A DNA stretch of 28,588 bases, taken from NCBI GenBank assembly GCA_002717185.1, contig PBDC01000043.1, positions 1 to 28,588 of the forward strand. Direction: 5' to 3'. Origin of the DNA: Rhodospirillaceae bacterium. GTDB taxonomy: Bacteria > Pseudomonadota > Alphaproteobacteria > UBA8366 > GCA-2717185. How positions within the stretch are numbered: the first letter of the stretch is position 1; the number at the start of each line of letters is the position of its first letter. Below the pieces are notes generated by a model. It did not search any database. It saw only the letters and a list, made by a program, of their open reading frames with translations, and was not told the DNA's origin. The position numbers and the translations under genes are program-made. Below are positions 16,392 through 24,730 of this stretch, piece after piece.

Positions 16392-17525
16392 CTATTTCAC
16401 CAGCGCACGGCTGATTACCAGGCGCTGGATGTCGTTTGTGCCTTCGTAGATCTTGCAGACGCGGACGTCGCGGTAAATTCGCTCAAGCGGATGGTCTTCC
16501 AGGTATCCGTAGCCGCCGAGTGTCTGGATCGCGTTGGAGCAGACCTTCTCGGCCATTTCGGAGGCTGCAACCTTGGCCATCGACGCTTCGATTAGGCACG
16601 GTTGGCCGGCGTCGCGAAGGGCGGCGGCGTGCCAGACTAATTGCCTCGCCGCTTCAATCTCTGTCGCCATGTCGGCTAGTCGGAAACCGACGGCCTGATG
16701 CTCGAAGATGGGCTTACCCATACTCTTCCGCTCCTGCGCGTATTTGAGCGCGATCTCATAGGCAGAACGCGCCATACCGACTGCCTGTGAGGCAATGCCG
16801 ATGCGACCGCTCTCCAGGTTGGCGAGCGCAATGCGGTAGCCTTCCCCTTCTTTGCCGAGCCGGTTTTCTTCCGGTACCTCGATGTTCTCCAGCACGATCT
16901 GGCAGGTGTCGGAGGCACGCTGTCCCAGCTTTTGTTCGACCCGGGCAACTATGTAGCCAGAATGATTGGTTGGCACGATGAAGGCGCTGATGCCGTGTTT
17001 GCCTTTGTCAGGGCCGGTTCGCGCGAAGACCAGCGCGATGTCTGCGTTCTTGCCAGTTGTGACGAACTGCTTGGTTCCATGCAGAACGTAGTATCCGTTC
17101 CTGCGTTCTGCTCGAGCGCGCAGGGTCGAGGCGTCGGAGCCTGCATGCGGTTCGGTCAGGCAGAAGCAGCTCAACATTTCGCCGCTGGCGAGGGCTGGTA
17201 GGTAACGGTCCTGCTGTTGCGCTGTGCCGTATTGCATGATCGGCAAGCAACCGACCGAATTGTGTCCGCTAACGGCCGTGGACAGCGCGCCGCAGCCCGC
17301 CGCGATTTCTTCGAGCATTGCGGCATAGGCGATATGGTCGGCGCCGACGCCGCCTTTATCTTCAGACACTAGCATGCCCAGGAAACCGAGCTTGCCCATT
17401 TCGGTCATAGTATCGCGTGGGAAGTGGCTGTCGCGATCCCAGTCTGCGGCGTTAGGGAAAAGTTGCTCCCGGGAAAAGCGCGCAGCAGTATCACTAATTA
17501 GCTTCTGTTCCTCGTTCAGAAGCAT
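16392..17525 (-). CDS. Acyl-CoA dehydrogenase
   Basis: A 377-residue FAD-dependent acyl-CoA dehydrogenase, full length for the short/medium- and branched-chain type. The N-terminal helical domain begins MLLNEEQKLISDTAARF. The FAD-binding middle domain contains CFCLTEPHAGSDAS and FVTTGKNAD. The C-terminal part has TLGGYGYLEDHPLERIYRD and YEGTNDIQ, where E361 is the catalytic base. The overall pattern resembles isobutyryl-/2-methylbutyryl-CoA or short-chain enzymes, but chain length cannot be fixed by eye. Electrons would pass to ETF. Its ATG overlaps the amidohydrolase stop as TGATG (17523-17527), so translation is probably coupled and the two act in one pathway. Confidence 0.95.
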   Translation of the reverse strand: MLLNEEQKLISDTAARFSREQLFPNAADWDRDSHFPRDTMTEMGKLGFLGMLVSEDKGGVGADHIAYAAMLEEIAAGCGALSTAVSGHNSVGCLPIMQYGTAQQQDRYLPALASGEMLSCFCLTEPHAGSDASTLRARAERRNGYYVLHGTKQFVTTGKNADIALVFARTGPDKGKHGISAFIVPTNHSGYIVARVEQKLGQRASDTCQIVLENIEVPEENRLGKEGEGYRIALANLESGRIGIASQAVGMARSAYEIALKYAQERKSMGKPIFEHQAVGFRLADMATEIEAARQLVWHAAALRDAGQPCLIEASMAKVAASEMAEKVCSNAIQTLGGYGYLEDHPLERIYRDVRVCKIYEGTNDIQRLVISRALVK

Positions 17526-18544
17526 CAGTCGTCAAGTTTGTAGGTTGTCACTGCGACGTCGTGATAGAGCTTCGCCTTATCTTCGGCCGAGTAGTTAGCG
17601 GTAAGCCGTTTGAACGAGTTGTACAGTACGTTGTAGCTGCAGCTCAGCTTATCGACTGGGAAGTTGGACTCAAACATACAGCGGTCCACGCCGAACTTCT
17701 CAATCGTGTACTCGTAGTAAGGCCGTGTCGCCTCGCAGAGTTCTCGGCTGGTCGGCGGTTTCGGCTTTTCGTGCCAGGCAAAGCCGTTTACTTCCATATT
17801 TATGCCGCCCAGCTTGGCCCGAACGTTTTCACAAAGCGCCAGTTCGTCAATCGAGCGTTGCCATTCGGCATATACCTCTTTGTCCTTGCCTTGGTAGGGC
17901 CCTATGCCGATCGGACCTCCGAAATGATCTAAAATGATAATCGTATCAGGGAAGGCGCGAGCGAGATCGGTGACGTCGGGGATTTGTGGATGATAGCACC
18001 AGGCTTCGTAGCTGAGGTTGCGAGGCGCGAGATGCTTGAAACCGGCGCGAAAATCGTTGCGCAGCACCATGTCGCCTGCCGGGTTGGTGCGGTGGTTGCT
18101 GACTTCGTCATGTTTGTCCCAAGCCATACCAAGTCGTATGCCTTTGAAGTGGCCCCCACCGGCGGATATTTGTGCATCCAGTACGTCGGCTGCGGCGTCT
18201 CCAATTTTTAGATCGCAGGTGCCGATGATGCCCTTGGCAACCCGCGCGTCGCTGTAGAGGCCCGACGCGCTCATGGCGGTGATGCCGCGCACGAACTCGG
18301 TCTCACCGACCGCCTTCAGCGGTTCTGGCCCGTCCGTTTTAAACATGGCGCCGCATTCGATGAAAACCGTAGAGACGATATTGTGGCCGGCGTTTAGGTC
18401 TTCCAAAATTTCGTCCAGCAGGTAGCGTGGCTGGGTGTATTCGGTCTTAAATTCCCAGAGATGGTGATGCGGATCGCAGATCGGCAGATCCGGCTCCAGG
18501 GTTTCTTCAACTGTCAATGCCAGCCAGTCGTCATGCGTGCCCAT
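17525..18544 (-). CDS. Amidohydrolase-family TIM-barrel metal-dependent hydrolase
   Basis: A 339-residue member of the amidohydrolase-2 group, which includes sugar-lactone hydrolases, 2-pyrone-4,6-dicarboxylate lactonase and related decarboxylases. The metal-binding start motif is D24-P-H26-H-H28 in ICDPHHHLWEF; later landmarks are KGIRLGMAWD, IIILDHFGGPIG and the C-terminal MFESNFPVDK, whose aspartate is the usual metal/proton ligand. The start is the ATG at 18544, preceded on the minus strand by AGAGAGG; an upstream extension of 32 residues in the same frame looks non-homologous. It is coupled to the acyl-CoA dehydrogenase by a one-base overlap, which suggests that the hydrolysed product enters CoA-based breakdown. 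The lactone or amide substrate is not known. Confidence 0.9.
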   Translation of the reverse strand: MGTHDDWLALTVEETLEPDLPICDPHHHLWEFKTEYTQPRYLLDEILEDLNAGHNIVSTVFIECGAMFKTDGPEPLKAVGETEFVRGITAMSASGLYSDARVAKGIIGTCDLKIGDAAADVLDAQISAGGGHFKGIRLGMAWDKHDEVSNHRTNPAGDMVLRNDFRAGFKHLAPRNLSYEAWCYHPQIPDVTDLARAFPDTIIILDHFGGPIGIGPYQGKDKEVYAEWQRSIDELALCENVRAKLGGINMEVNGFAWHEKPKPPTSRELCEATRPYYEYTIEKFGVDRCMFESNFPVDKLSCSYNVLYNSFKRLTANYSAEDKAKLYHDVAVTTYKLDD

Positions 18545-18580
18545 GTTCCGCGCCTCTCTGTTTAATTTTACCGTAGAAAG

Positions 18581-18609
18581 AATCAAACGCTTTAAACCTG
18601 CGCTGTCAA
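18581..18609 (-). promoter_or_regulatory. Likely sigma70-type promoter of the amidohydrolase/acyl-CoA dehydrogenase operon
   Basis: On the minus strand a perfect TTGACA (18604-18609) is followed after 17 bp by TTGATT (18581-18586), which matches the -10 consensus at three of six bases. It lies 37 bp before the amidohydrolase ATG in the 116-bp divergent gap with the FdrA-like gene. Confidence 0.42.
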
Positions 18610-18660
18610 AGCGACATCGATCGGTTAGAGTGCGATGCATGTTTTTGAAGAAGAGGTTTA

Positions 18661-20136
18661 ATGATTTCGGTAACGCTCAACGAAGTGCGTCGCGGCTTTT
18701 ATCTGGATTCGGTGGCGCTAATGCGGGTCGCCCGGTTGTTATTGGAGCGGCCTGGCATAGAGGAAGCTGCTTTAATGATGGGCACGCCGGCGAACCGTGA
18801 CCTGATGCGGAACGCTGGTATTTTAAGCGACGATGGTGCGAGGGCAGACCCCAACGACCTCGTCATCGCAGTGCGTGCGGTAAGTCATTCGGCGGCGGAA
18901 GCAGCTCTCGCAGAAGCGGTAAGCCATCTCGACCGGCCGAAAGTACAGAGTAAGAATGAAGCTTGGCGTCCGAAGACTTTGCGTCAGGCCATCAAAATCG
19001 GGCCAGAGGCAAACTTGGCGCTTATTTCGGTACCAGGAAATTATGCGATTGCGGAAGCTCGGAAGGCCATCGGTCGTGGCCTGCATGCGATGATTTTTAG
19101 CGACAACGTTCCCGTTGAGGCTGAACGCGCTTTAAAAGAAGAAGCCCGCTCCAAGGGACTGCTCGTCATGGGCCCAGATTGCGGTACGGCGATTATTGGC
19201 GGCGTACCGCTTGCCTTTGCCAATGCGGTGCCGAATGGCGACATCGCGATTATCGGCGCCTCCGGCACCGGTATTCAGGAGGTTAGCTGCCTGATCGAAC
19301 AGCATGGTGGCGGAATATCGCATGCCATTGGTGTCGGCGGTCGCGACCTATCGGCGGAGGTTGGCGGCATCACCACACTGATGGCGATGGATCTGTTAGA
19401 CGCGGATCAAGCGACAAAGCGCATCGTCATGATTTCTAAGCCACCGTCAGAAGAAGTGGCGCAGCGGGTTATTGCGCGGATCGCCGAAAGTCCAAAATCT
19501 TATACGGTTTGTTTTATAGGTAGTGGAGAGCTGTCTCTACCGCATAACGCGACAGCGGTATCGACCTTGAAAAACGCCGCAATGCACGCTTTGGAGGTTG
19601 AGAAGGATCAGTCGGTTTTTCCGGAGGTCTGTTCGATAGGAGACAGGTCTGTGGTCGGCCTATTTTCTGGTGGAACCCTGTGTGCTGAGGCTCAAATTGT
19701 TTTTATGGAAGGGGGCGAAGCGGTCAAGTCTAACGCGCCGGCGCCAAATAAAGGTATTACCGCTTCCTCTGTTCACAGCTTCCTCGATCTAGGGAGTGAC
19801 GAATACACCCAAGGTCGCCCGCATCCGATGATCGATCCCGGTGTGCGCGATGGGCCTTTGACGGCGGCCTTGCAGGACCCGGCGGTAGGGGCGGTATTGC
19901 TAGATATTGTTATCGGTTACGGCGCACATAGTGATCCGGCAGGACATCTCGTGAGACAGATTGCGGCGCTGGACCAGATTGATACAAGGCTCATTGCTTC
20001 GGTAACCGGAACAGATGGCGACCCCCAGATCCGCAGCTCACAGGAGGCTACTTTGCGCAACGCGGGTGTCACCGTTCTGCCATCTAACGCAGACGCTGCA
20101 GCCTACGCGCTGGCCTGCCTAAGTGCGGTTCCTTAA
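18661..20136 (+). CDS. FdrA-like protein (succinyl-CoA synthetase alpha-related)
   Basis: A 491-residue FdrA-family protein, related to the CoA-binding/ligase domains of succinyl-CoA synthetase alpha. A short N-terminal domain (1-100) contains EEAALMMGTPANRDLM. A nucleotide/CoA-binding domain follows with LALISVPGNYAI and VMGPDCGTAIIGG (169-181), then IIGASGTGIQEVSCLIEQ (197-214) and HAIGVGGRDLSAEVGG (221-236), hallmarks of FdrA. The C-terminal domain contains LFSGGTLCAEA. In enterobacteria FdrA works with two partner proteins in oxamate carbamoyltransferase activity during allantoin breakdown; those partners (DUF1116 and DUF2877 proteins) and carbamate kinase are absent here. It is about 60 residues shorter than E. 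coli FdrA. AAGAGG (18651-18656) precedes the ATG. The gene is 2 bp from the amidohydrolase that follows, so both proteins probably act together. Confidence 0.9.
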   Translation: MISVTLNEVRRGFYLDSVALMRVARLLLERPGIEEAALMMGTPANRDLMRNAGILSDDGARADPNDLVIAVRAVSHSAAEAALAEAVSHLDRPKVQSKNEAWRPKTLRQAIKIGPEANLALISVPGNYAIAEARKAIGRGLHAMIFSDNVPVEAERALKEEARSKGLLVMGPDCGTAIIGGVPLAFANAVPNGDIAIIGASGTGIQEVSCLIEQHGGGISHAIGVGGRDLSAEVGGITTLMAMDLLDADQATKRIVMISKPPSEEVAQRVIARIAESPKSYTVCFIGSGELSLPHNATAVSTLKNAAMHALEVEKDQSVFPEVCSIGDRSVVGLFSGGTLCAEAQIVFMEGGEAVKSNAPAPNKGITASSVHSFLDLGSDEYTQGRPHPMIDPGVRDGPLTAALQDPAVGAVLLDIVIGYGAHSDPAGHLVRQIAALDQIDTRLIASVTGTDGDPQIRSSQEATLRNAGVTVLPSNADAAAYALACLSAVP

Positions 20137-20138
20137 AT

Positions 20139-21719
20139 ATGCTGAAAACGGTTCGGTCTCGGCGGGGCATGGTGGTCGCTCCGCATCATTTGGCCGCCCG
20201 TGCTGGTGCACGGGTTCTGGAGGATGGTGGTAACGCAATTGAGGCGATGGTCGCCGCCGCGAGTACGATCGCTGTCGCCTATCCACATATGAACGCACTC
20301 GGTGGCGACAATTTTTGGCTGATCCATGCACCCGGCCAACCCGTCATCGGTATCGATGCTTGCGGCGCTGCGGCAGAGAATATTGCTCTATATCGGGACA
20401 AGGACGTTATCCCGCAGCGCGGACCGTGTGCGGCGTTAACTGTTGCGGGTGCGGTTTCTGGTTGGCAGTCAGCGCTCGAAATTGGTCAGGGGTCGTGGGG
20501 TGGAAACATGCCAGTCGAACGGCTGTTGGAGGAGGCGGTCTTTCTGGCTGATGACGGTATAGCGGTCACTCGCACCCAATCGGAAAACACAGTCAAAAAG
20601 TTAACCGAGTTGCGGGATGTGCCAGGGTTTGCCGAAACTTACTTGATTAATGGTTTGCCGCTGCGTGAGGGTGATCGCTTCCGACAACCCCGTCTAGCTG
20701 AAACCTATAGGCGGCTTGGACGTGAAGGTCTCGACGGTTTTTATCGAGGCGAGTTGGCAAGGGCGATTGCGGCTGATTTATCGAAAGCTGGTTCGCCACT
20801 CGAACTTTCCGATTTCAGGCGCCACCGCGCGTTACTGGTCGAGCCGCTGACCGCAATGGTCAGCGGCCACCGTCTTTACAACATGCCCCCACCGACCCAG
20901 GGGCTTGCTTCCCTGATGTTGCTCGGTATTTGCGCGCGTCTCGGCATAGCGGAGGCCGAGGGTTTCGACTTCGTGCACGGGTTCGTGGAGGCTACGAAAC
21001 GCGCCTTCCGTGTTCGTGACCAGCATGTGACTGATCCAGCCTATATGGATGTTGATCCGGTATCATTCCTGGAAGATGCGGCACTTGACCCGTTGGCAGC
21101 GGACGTCGATATGGCAAAAGCATTGCCCTGGTCTGGTGTGTCCTCGAAAGGTGATACGGTCTGGTTGGGCGCCATTGATGGCGAAGGCCGCGCGGTCAGC
21201 TTCATCCAAAGCATTTATTGGGAATTCGGCTCCGGCGTTGTGCTGGATGAGACAGGCATTACCTGGCAGAACCGGGGTGTCAGTTTCAGTCTTGATCCTG
21301 CGCAACAAAACGTTCTCAAACCGTTCCGCCGGCCATTTCATACGATTCAACCGGCTCTGGCTCAGCTGAACGACGGGAGGGTGATGGTCTATGGCACTAT
21401 GGGCGGAGAAGGGCAGCCACAGACACAGGCGATGCTTTTCGCCCGGTATGTGCTGCATGGCCAGGATTTGCAGAAGGCGGTGAATGCCCCACGCTGGCTT
21501 TTGGGCCGGACCTGGGGGGAGGAGGCGACCAATCTTAGGATCGAGGACCGTATCGACCCCGCTGTCATCAAGTTGTTGCGTGCGGCGGGCCACGATGTGG
21601 AGATAGTTGGAGCTTTCGACGAAATTATGGGTCACGCCGGCGCAATTGCTCTTCATCCGGAAGGTTTGATGGAAGGTGCCGCCGACCCTCGAAGCGACGG
21701 TCAAGTCGCGGCCTTTTAA
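20139..21719 (+). CDS. Gamma-glutamyltransferase-fold amidohydrolase (oxamate amidohydrolase/HpxW-like)
   Basis: A 526-residue Ntn-hydrolase of the gamma-glutamyltransferase family. It begins directly with GMVVAPHHLAARAGARVLED, without a signal peptide, so it is cytosolic unlike classical periplasmic GGT. The autoprocessing nucleophile is predicted to be T340 in SSKGDTVWLGAIDGEG, dividing the chain into a ~339-residue large and a ~187-residue small subunit. The following block SFIQSIYWEFGSGVVLDETG and QNRGVSFSLDP is typical of the subgroup that includes Klebsiella oxamate amidohydrolase HpxW rather than glutathione-hydrolysing GGT. It starts 2 bp after the FdrA-like stop, indicating translational coupling, and its last 4 bp overlap the convergent flavin monooxygenase gene. 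Substrate assignment to oxamate or another small amide is inference. Confidence 0.88.
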   Translation: MLKTVRSRRGMVVAPHHLAARAGARVLEDGGNAIEAMVAAASTIAVAYPHMNALGGDNFWLIHAPGQPVIGIDACGAAAENIALYRDKDVIPQRGPCAALTVAGAVSGWQSALEIGQGSWGGNMPVERLLEEAVFLADDGIAVTRTQSENTVKKLTELRDVPGFAETYLINGLPLREGDRFRQPRLAETYRRLGREGLDGFYRGELARAIAADLSKAGSPLELSDFRRHRALLVEPLTAMVSGHRLYNMPPPTQGLASLMLLGICARLGIAEAEGFDFVHGFVEATKRAFRVRDQHVTDPAYMDVDPVSFLEDAALDPLAADVDMAKALPWSGVSSKGDTVWLGAIDGEGRAVSFIQSIYWEFGSGVVLDETGITWQNRGVSFSLDPAQQNVLKPFRRPFHTIQPALAQLNDGRVMVYGTMGGEGQPQTQAMLFARYVLHGQDLQKAVNAPRWLLGRTWGEEATNLRIEDRIDPAVIKLLRAAGHDVEIVGAFDEIMGHAGAIALHPEGLMEGAADPRSDGQVAAF

Positions 21720-22951
21720 CCGTCGAGGTAGCTCTTGATACGTGAGGTTACATGTTTGGCATCGGGGCCGACACCGTAGACGACGCCCGACCGCCTGGTG
21801 TGCAGGTAGTTGAGCCCCAGAAAATAAAGCCCAGGTGCCGTAGTTTCTCCGCGGCAGGTTACCGGGTAGCCATAGTTGTTGAATATGTTAGCGTCGATCC
21901 AGGAAAAATCGAACGCGAACCCGGTTGCCCAAATCACTGTACTGACCCCAGCGTCATTCAAGTCCAGCACTTTCGGTTCTGGAATGCTATCCAGGGCGTC
22001 GAGAGGATCATGGGCCGGATCATCACCTTCGTCTGGAGGATCGGGTAGACCATACCGTTCGATATGGGCATCGATGCTGCGGCAAAGCCGCTCGGACGAC
22101 TGGTCGGCGAACGCGATATTTGTGCGCAAATCCGTGGCCAAATGCAGCTTTGAACCTTCGATGCCATTTACCCGGCCGAGCAGGCAGACGCCTTCACGGT
22201 GGAACTTTTGCAGGCTGACCGTATGGCCACCATGCAACCCAGTATATTGGGGCTGACCACCGAAGATTTGTCGTGGGTCATCTAAATCGCTGGCCTTACG
22301 GTCCATTAATCCGAGTGGCTCATACCAACCGATGATGTCGCGGCCCCGATATCGCCGAGGTATCCGGCTGACTTTTCCTGTGGACAGATAGGCCTTGCGG
22401 CCGGCCGTCTGCAGGTCTTCCATGATCTGCATACCCGATTGAGCTGATCCGACGACCAGGACGTTGCCCTCCGGCAGCTGGCGCGAATTTCGGTATTCGG
22501 CTGCACTCAGCGAAAGGATGTTTTGATCCAGAGATGAGGCTGCCGCCGGAATTTTAGGGAACTGATGGGTCGAGGTGGCCACCACGATTGCTCGCGCGGC
22601 CATTGGTCCTTCGGAGGTTTCGAGTGTCCACCCGTGATCTGAGGGCTTGGCGTTATGAGCTTCGACCCCCAACTGGACCGGCACATCAAAGTCCTCTGAA
22701 TAGCGATTTAGAAGCTCGACAAAATCTGCACGCTCCATGAACCCATCGGGATTGCTGCCGGCGTAGTCACGGCCAGGGAGGTTGAGGGTCCAGTTTGGCG
22801 TGTTCAAGCAGAAGCTGTCCCATCGTTGCCGACGCCAACTGGCGCCAACCTCGTACTTTTCCAGGACGGTGTGGCCGATCCCTAGTCCGGATAGGCAGAC
22901 GCTGGCGGCGAGACCAGCCTGGCCGGCCCCCACAATGATCACATCAGGCAC
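21716..22951 (-). CDS. Flavin-containing monooxygenase-like NAD(P)/FAD protein
   Basis: A 411-residue flavoprotein of the FMO/CzcO group. The FAD-binding Rossmann motif is VGAGQAGLA (7-15), followed by EVGASWRRQRWDSFCLNTPN, the family's WxxxRWDS-type stretch. The NADPH-binding motif is VVGSAQSGMQI (166-176), and the ATG motif before the C-terminal end is VIWATGFAFDFSWI (339-352). Such enzymes oxygenate soft heteroatoms (N or S) or carry out Baeyer-Villiger reactions; which of these applies cannot be told. It starts 3 bp after the DinB-like gene on the same strand, so both are translated from one message. Its stop overlaps the convergent amidohydrolase stop by 4 bp. No membrane anchor is seen. 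Confidence 0.92.
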   Translation of the reverse strand: MPDVIIVGAGQAGLAASVCLSGLGIGHTVLEKYEVGASWRRQRWDSFCLNTPNWTLNLPGRDYAGSNPDGFMERADFVELLNRYSEDFDVPVQLGVEAHNAKPSDHGWTLETSEGPMAARAIVVATSTHQFPKIPAAASSLDQNILSLSAAEYRNSRQLPEGNVLVVGSAQSGMQIMEDLQTAGRKAYLSTGKVSRIPRRYRGRDIIGWYEPLGLMDRKASDLDDPRQIFGGQPQYTGLHGGHTVSLQKFHREGVCLLGRVNGIEGSKLHLATDLRTNIAFADQSSERLCRSIDAHIERYGLPDPPDEGDDPAHDPLDALDSIPEPKVLDLNDAGVSTVIWATGFAFDFSWIDANIFNNYGYPVTCRGETTAPGLYFLGLNYLHTRRSGVVYGVGPDAKHVTSRIKSYLDG

Positions 22952-22954
22952 GGA

Positions 22955-23488
22955 TCAGATTTCGTCTGGTGTGGTGATCAGAGAGTGGTCCATCTCCATG
23001 CGGAAATCGATATAGCCTAGGGATGGTGGCTTGATACCGGAGATGCTGATCATATTGTGAGCTTGCCCGCGATGGTGCGCCTGGTGCTGAGCTAGGTTTG
23101 TGAAATAAATGTGTTTCGGTACTTCGCGGCGGTCGCGGTTATCTAGACCTAGGGTCCAGAAGACGAAAGGTTCGTCCAAGCGGTTGGCATCGACATCTTT
23201 GGTTAGGGTGATCCAACGCTGATCCTCTTCCGCCTGATGGGCGGAGAGCGACTGCAAGCCCTCATGTAGCGTGTCGTCCAAACCGTTGAATGTCGATTCG
23301 ATGCCTTCGATCCGTTCGCGGTACAGAATGTCAACCAACAAGATGTGGTTCAGCGTACCCAGGATCGAGCCGAAAAAGGCACCGCGTTCGAGCATTACAT
23401 CTTCCGGCGATAATTCCTCGCAGATGCCATGCAGGCGCCGATTAGCCCATGCATTGTACTGAGCGAGAATATTAGGGTGTGCCAGCAT
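22955..23488 (-). CDS. DinB family protein
   Basis: A 177-residue four-helix-bundle protein of the DinB/DfsB metalloenzyme family. The N-terminus HPNILAQYNAWANRRLHGI and TLNHILLVDILYRER (H48) are typical, and the histidine cluster HQAHHRGQAHN at 135-145 supplies the remaining metal ligands. Family members are often thiol-dependent transferases or proteins of unknown role, and some bacillithiol/mycothiol-dependent S-transferases belong here. A role in DNA damage is not implied by the name. Only 3 bp separate it from the flavin monooxygenase gene downstream, so the two are an operon. Upstream is a 358-bp AT-rich gap. Confidence 0.92.
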   Translation of the reverse strand: MLAHPNILAQYNAWANRRLHGICEELSPEDVMLERGAFFGSILGTLNHILLVDILYRERIEGIESTFNGLDDTLHEGLQSLSAHQAEEDQRWITLTKDVDANRLDEPFVFWTLGLDNRDRREVPKHIYFTNLAQHQAHHRGQAHNMISISGIKPPSLGYIDFRMEMDHSLITTPDEI

Positions 23489-23549
23489 TACCTATAGTCC
23501 TTTGATAAAAAATATTAAATAAAGTTGCACCACATAATTGATAAGCAAA

Positions 23550-23566
23550 AACCAAAATTTTTGGTT
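23550..23566. repeat. Perfect AT-rich palindrome AACCAAAA-T-TTTTGGTT
   Basis: Two perfect 8-bp arms are separated by one base. The single-base centre makes it a poor RNA terminator and a better candidate for a protein-binding site. It lies 62-78 bp upstream of the DinB-like start (23488) on the minus strand, where a regulator of that operon could bind. Confidence 0.55.
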
Positions 23567-23797
23567 CTTAGTAGGGCGGCCTCGACAAAGAATATATTTT
23601 AGATACACCAACACCCTCAAATTGCCATGGTATGGCTACCTGCCAACGTACGATAGACACTCGCGCGCCCTCGCTATCGTCCCGCATATAAATTTTCTTG
23701 TTTCCAATTGAATCCCAATCCGCAGCGGTGCTTTGTGTGAAATACACAACCGTCACCATTTGACTGACGATTGCCGCGCTTATTTGAGGCGACGGGA

Positions 23798-23803
23798 TAT
23801 AAT
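23798..23803 (+). promoter_or_regulatory. Candidate -10 element (TATAAT) for the exported hydrolase
   Basis: An exact TATAAT lies 44 bp upstream of the ATG at 23847. The best -35 candidate, TTGCCG at 23771-23776, is 21 bp away, which is longer than optimal, so the promoter call is tentative. Confidence 0.33.
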
Positions 23804-23846
23804 GAGAGGATGAATCTCTAAAGGGTCTAATTCGGGGAATATAATA

Positions 23847-24584
23847 ATGGCCAAGCGCATTAAAGCTTTAGTTAGCTCATTGGTTTGTTTAATTTTTGCC
23901 TACAGCGCTTGGGCGGAACCAATTTATCATGAAAAATTTTACCCCGAGGGTTCTGGTCCATTTCCAGCAGTCATCGCATTACATAGTAGTGGCGGTTTCA
24001 AGAGGATAAAACATCTCGTCCAACGTTACGTTGACGATGGTTTTGCTGTTTATGCACCGGATTTTTTCACCAGACACGGACTGACTCAAAGGACGAGAAT
24101 GGAGACGTTCAGTACCTACCGAGAAAATATTGAAGAGGAATTGTCAGAGATTGTCGACCTCATGAAAAATGACTCCGACATCGACAATAAAAACATATTT
24201 GCAGTCGGTTTTTCCAATGGTGGGTATTGGGTTTGTTATTTAGCGGGGACTTCAAGAGTTAATGCTGGTGTATCTCACTATGGTGTTTGGAAAGCGAACT
24301 TTGGTCGGGAGATCACGAATCCATATCCTATGAAATATTTTTCGGCGTCAAGTTCCCCGTTACTCGCGCTCCACGGCGAGGACGATGGTACACAGAGATT
24401 GGAAATTGTCGAGCAGGCATGGGACGAGGTGAAATCTCAGGGAGGAAGATTAGAAACCCATATTTATGCGGGTGCGGATCATGCTTGGGATCGAATTGAT
24501 TCTAAAAAGTGGGACTATAACGAAGAGGTTGATAAAGACTCTCACAAAATGACAATAGAGTTTTTTAAAAAGCATTTAGAATAG
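23847..24584 (+). CDS. Exported dienelactone-hydrolase-like alpha/beta hydrolase
   Basis: A 245-residue alpha/beta hydrolase with a Sec signal peptide: KRIK, a hydrophobic core, and AYSAWA|EP with cleavage likely after residue 23, so the mature enzyme would be periplasmic or secreted. The catalytic triad is visible as the serine of VGFSNGGYW, the aspartate in HGEDDGT, and the histidine in AGADHAWD. Dienelactone hydrolase itself uses cysteine at the nucleophile position, so an esterase-like role is more likely. GGGGAAT (23834-23839) precedes the ATG. Base composition is plainly AT-rich, with many A/T-ending codons, unlike all flanking genes, which suggests separate acquisition. The gene is alone between divergent and convergent neighbours. 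The substrate is unknown. Confidence 0.88.
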   Translation: MAKRIKALVSSLVCLIFAYSAWAEPIYHEKFYPEGSGPFPAVIALHSSGGFKRIKHLVQRYVDDGFAVYAPDFFTRHGLTQRTRMETFSTYRENIEEELSEIVDLMKNDSDIDNKNIFAVGFSNGGYWVCYLAGTSRVNAGVSHYGVWKANFGREITNPYPMKYFSASSSPLLALHGEDDGTQRLEIVEQAWDEVKSQGGRLETHIYAGADHAWDRIDSKKWDYNEEVDKDSHKMTIEFFKKHLE

Positions 24585-24730
24585 AAATGTTAAGGATTTT
24601 CTAAAAATTTATTGCTTGATATAGAAAGGAAATTTTTTGTTTTTCTTCTCTATTTGCCGTTTGTCAAGAGGATGAGGCATCGGCTCCGGACCGGTCAAAC
24701 GTGTGGTGAGGTCCCGCAAGGTAAGCCGCG

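Larger units (their letters stand above)
23489..23846. other. AT-rich intergenic region between divergent genes
   Basis: These 358 bp are clearly richer in A and T than the enzyme genes around them. They should contain promoters for the DinB-like gene (-) and the exported hydrolase gene (+). A perfect palindrome (23550-23566) and a TATAAT box (23798-23803) are listed separately. A 63-codon minus-strand open frame (23568-23759) is present but lacks a ribosome-binding site and known similarity; its stop abuts the palindrome. Confidence 0.6.

Noticed and set aside
23568..23759. A 63-codon minus-strand open frame
   Set aside because: No ribosome-binding site, no recognisable similarity, and AT-rich non-coding context; kept only as a mention in the intergenic entry.
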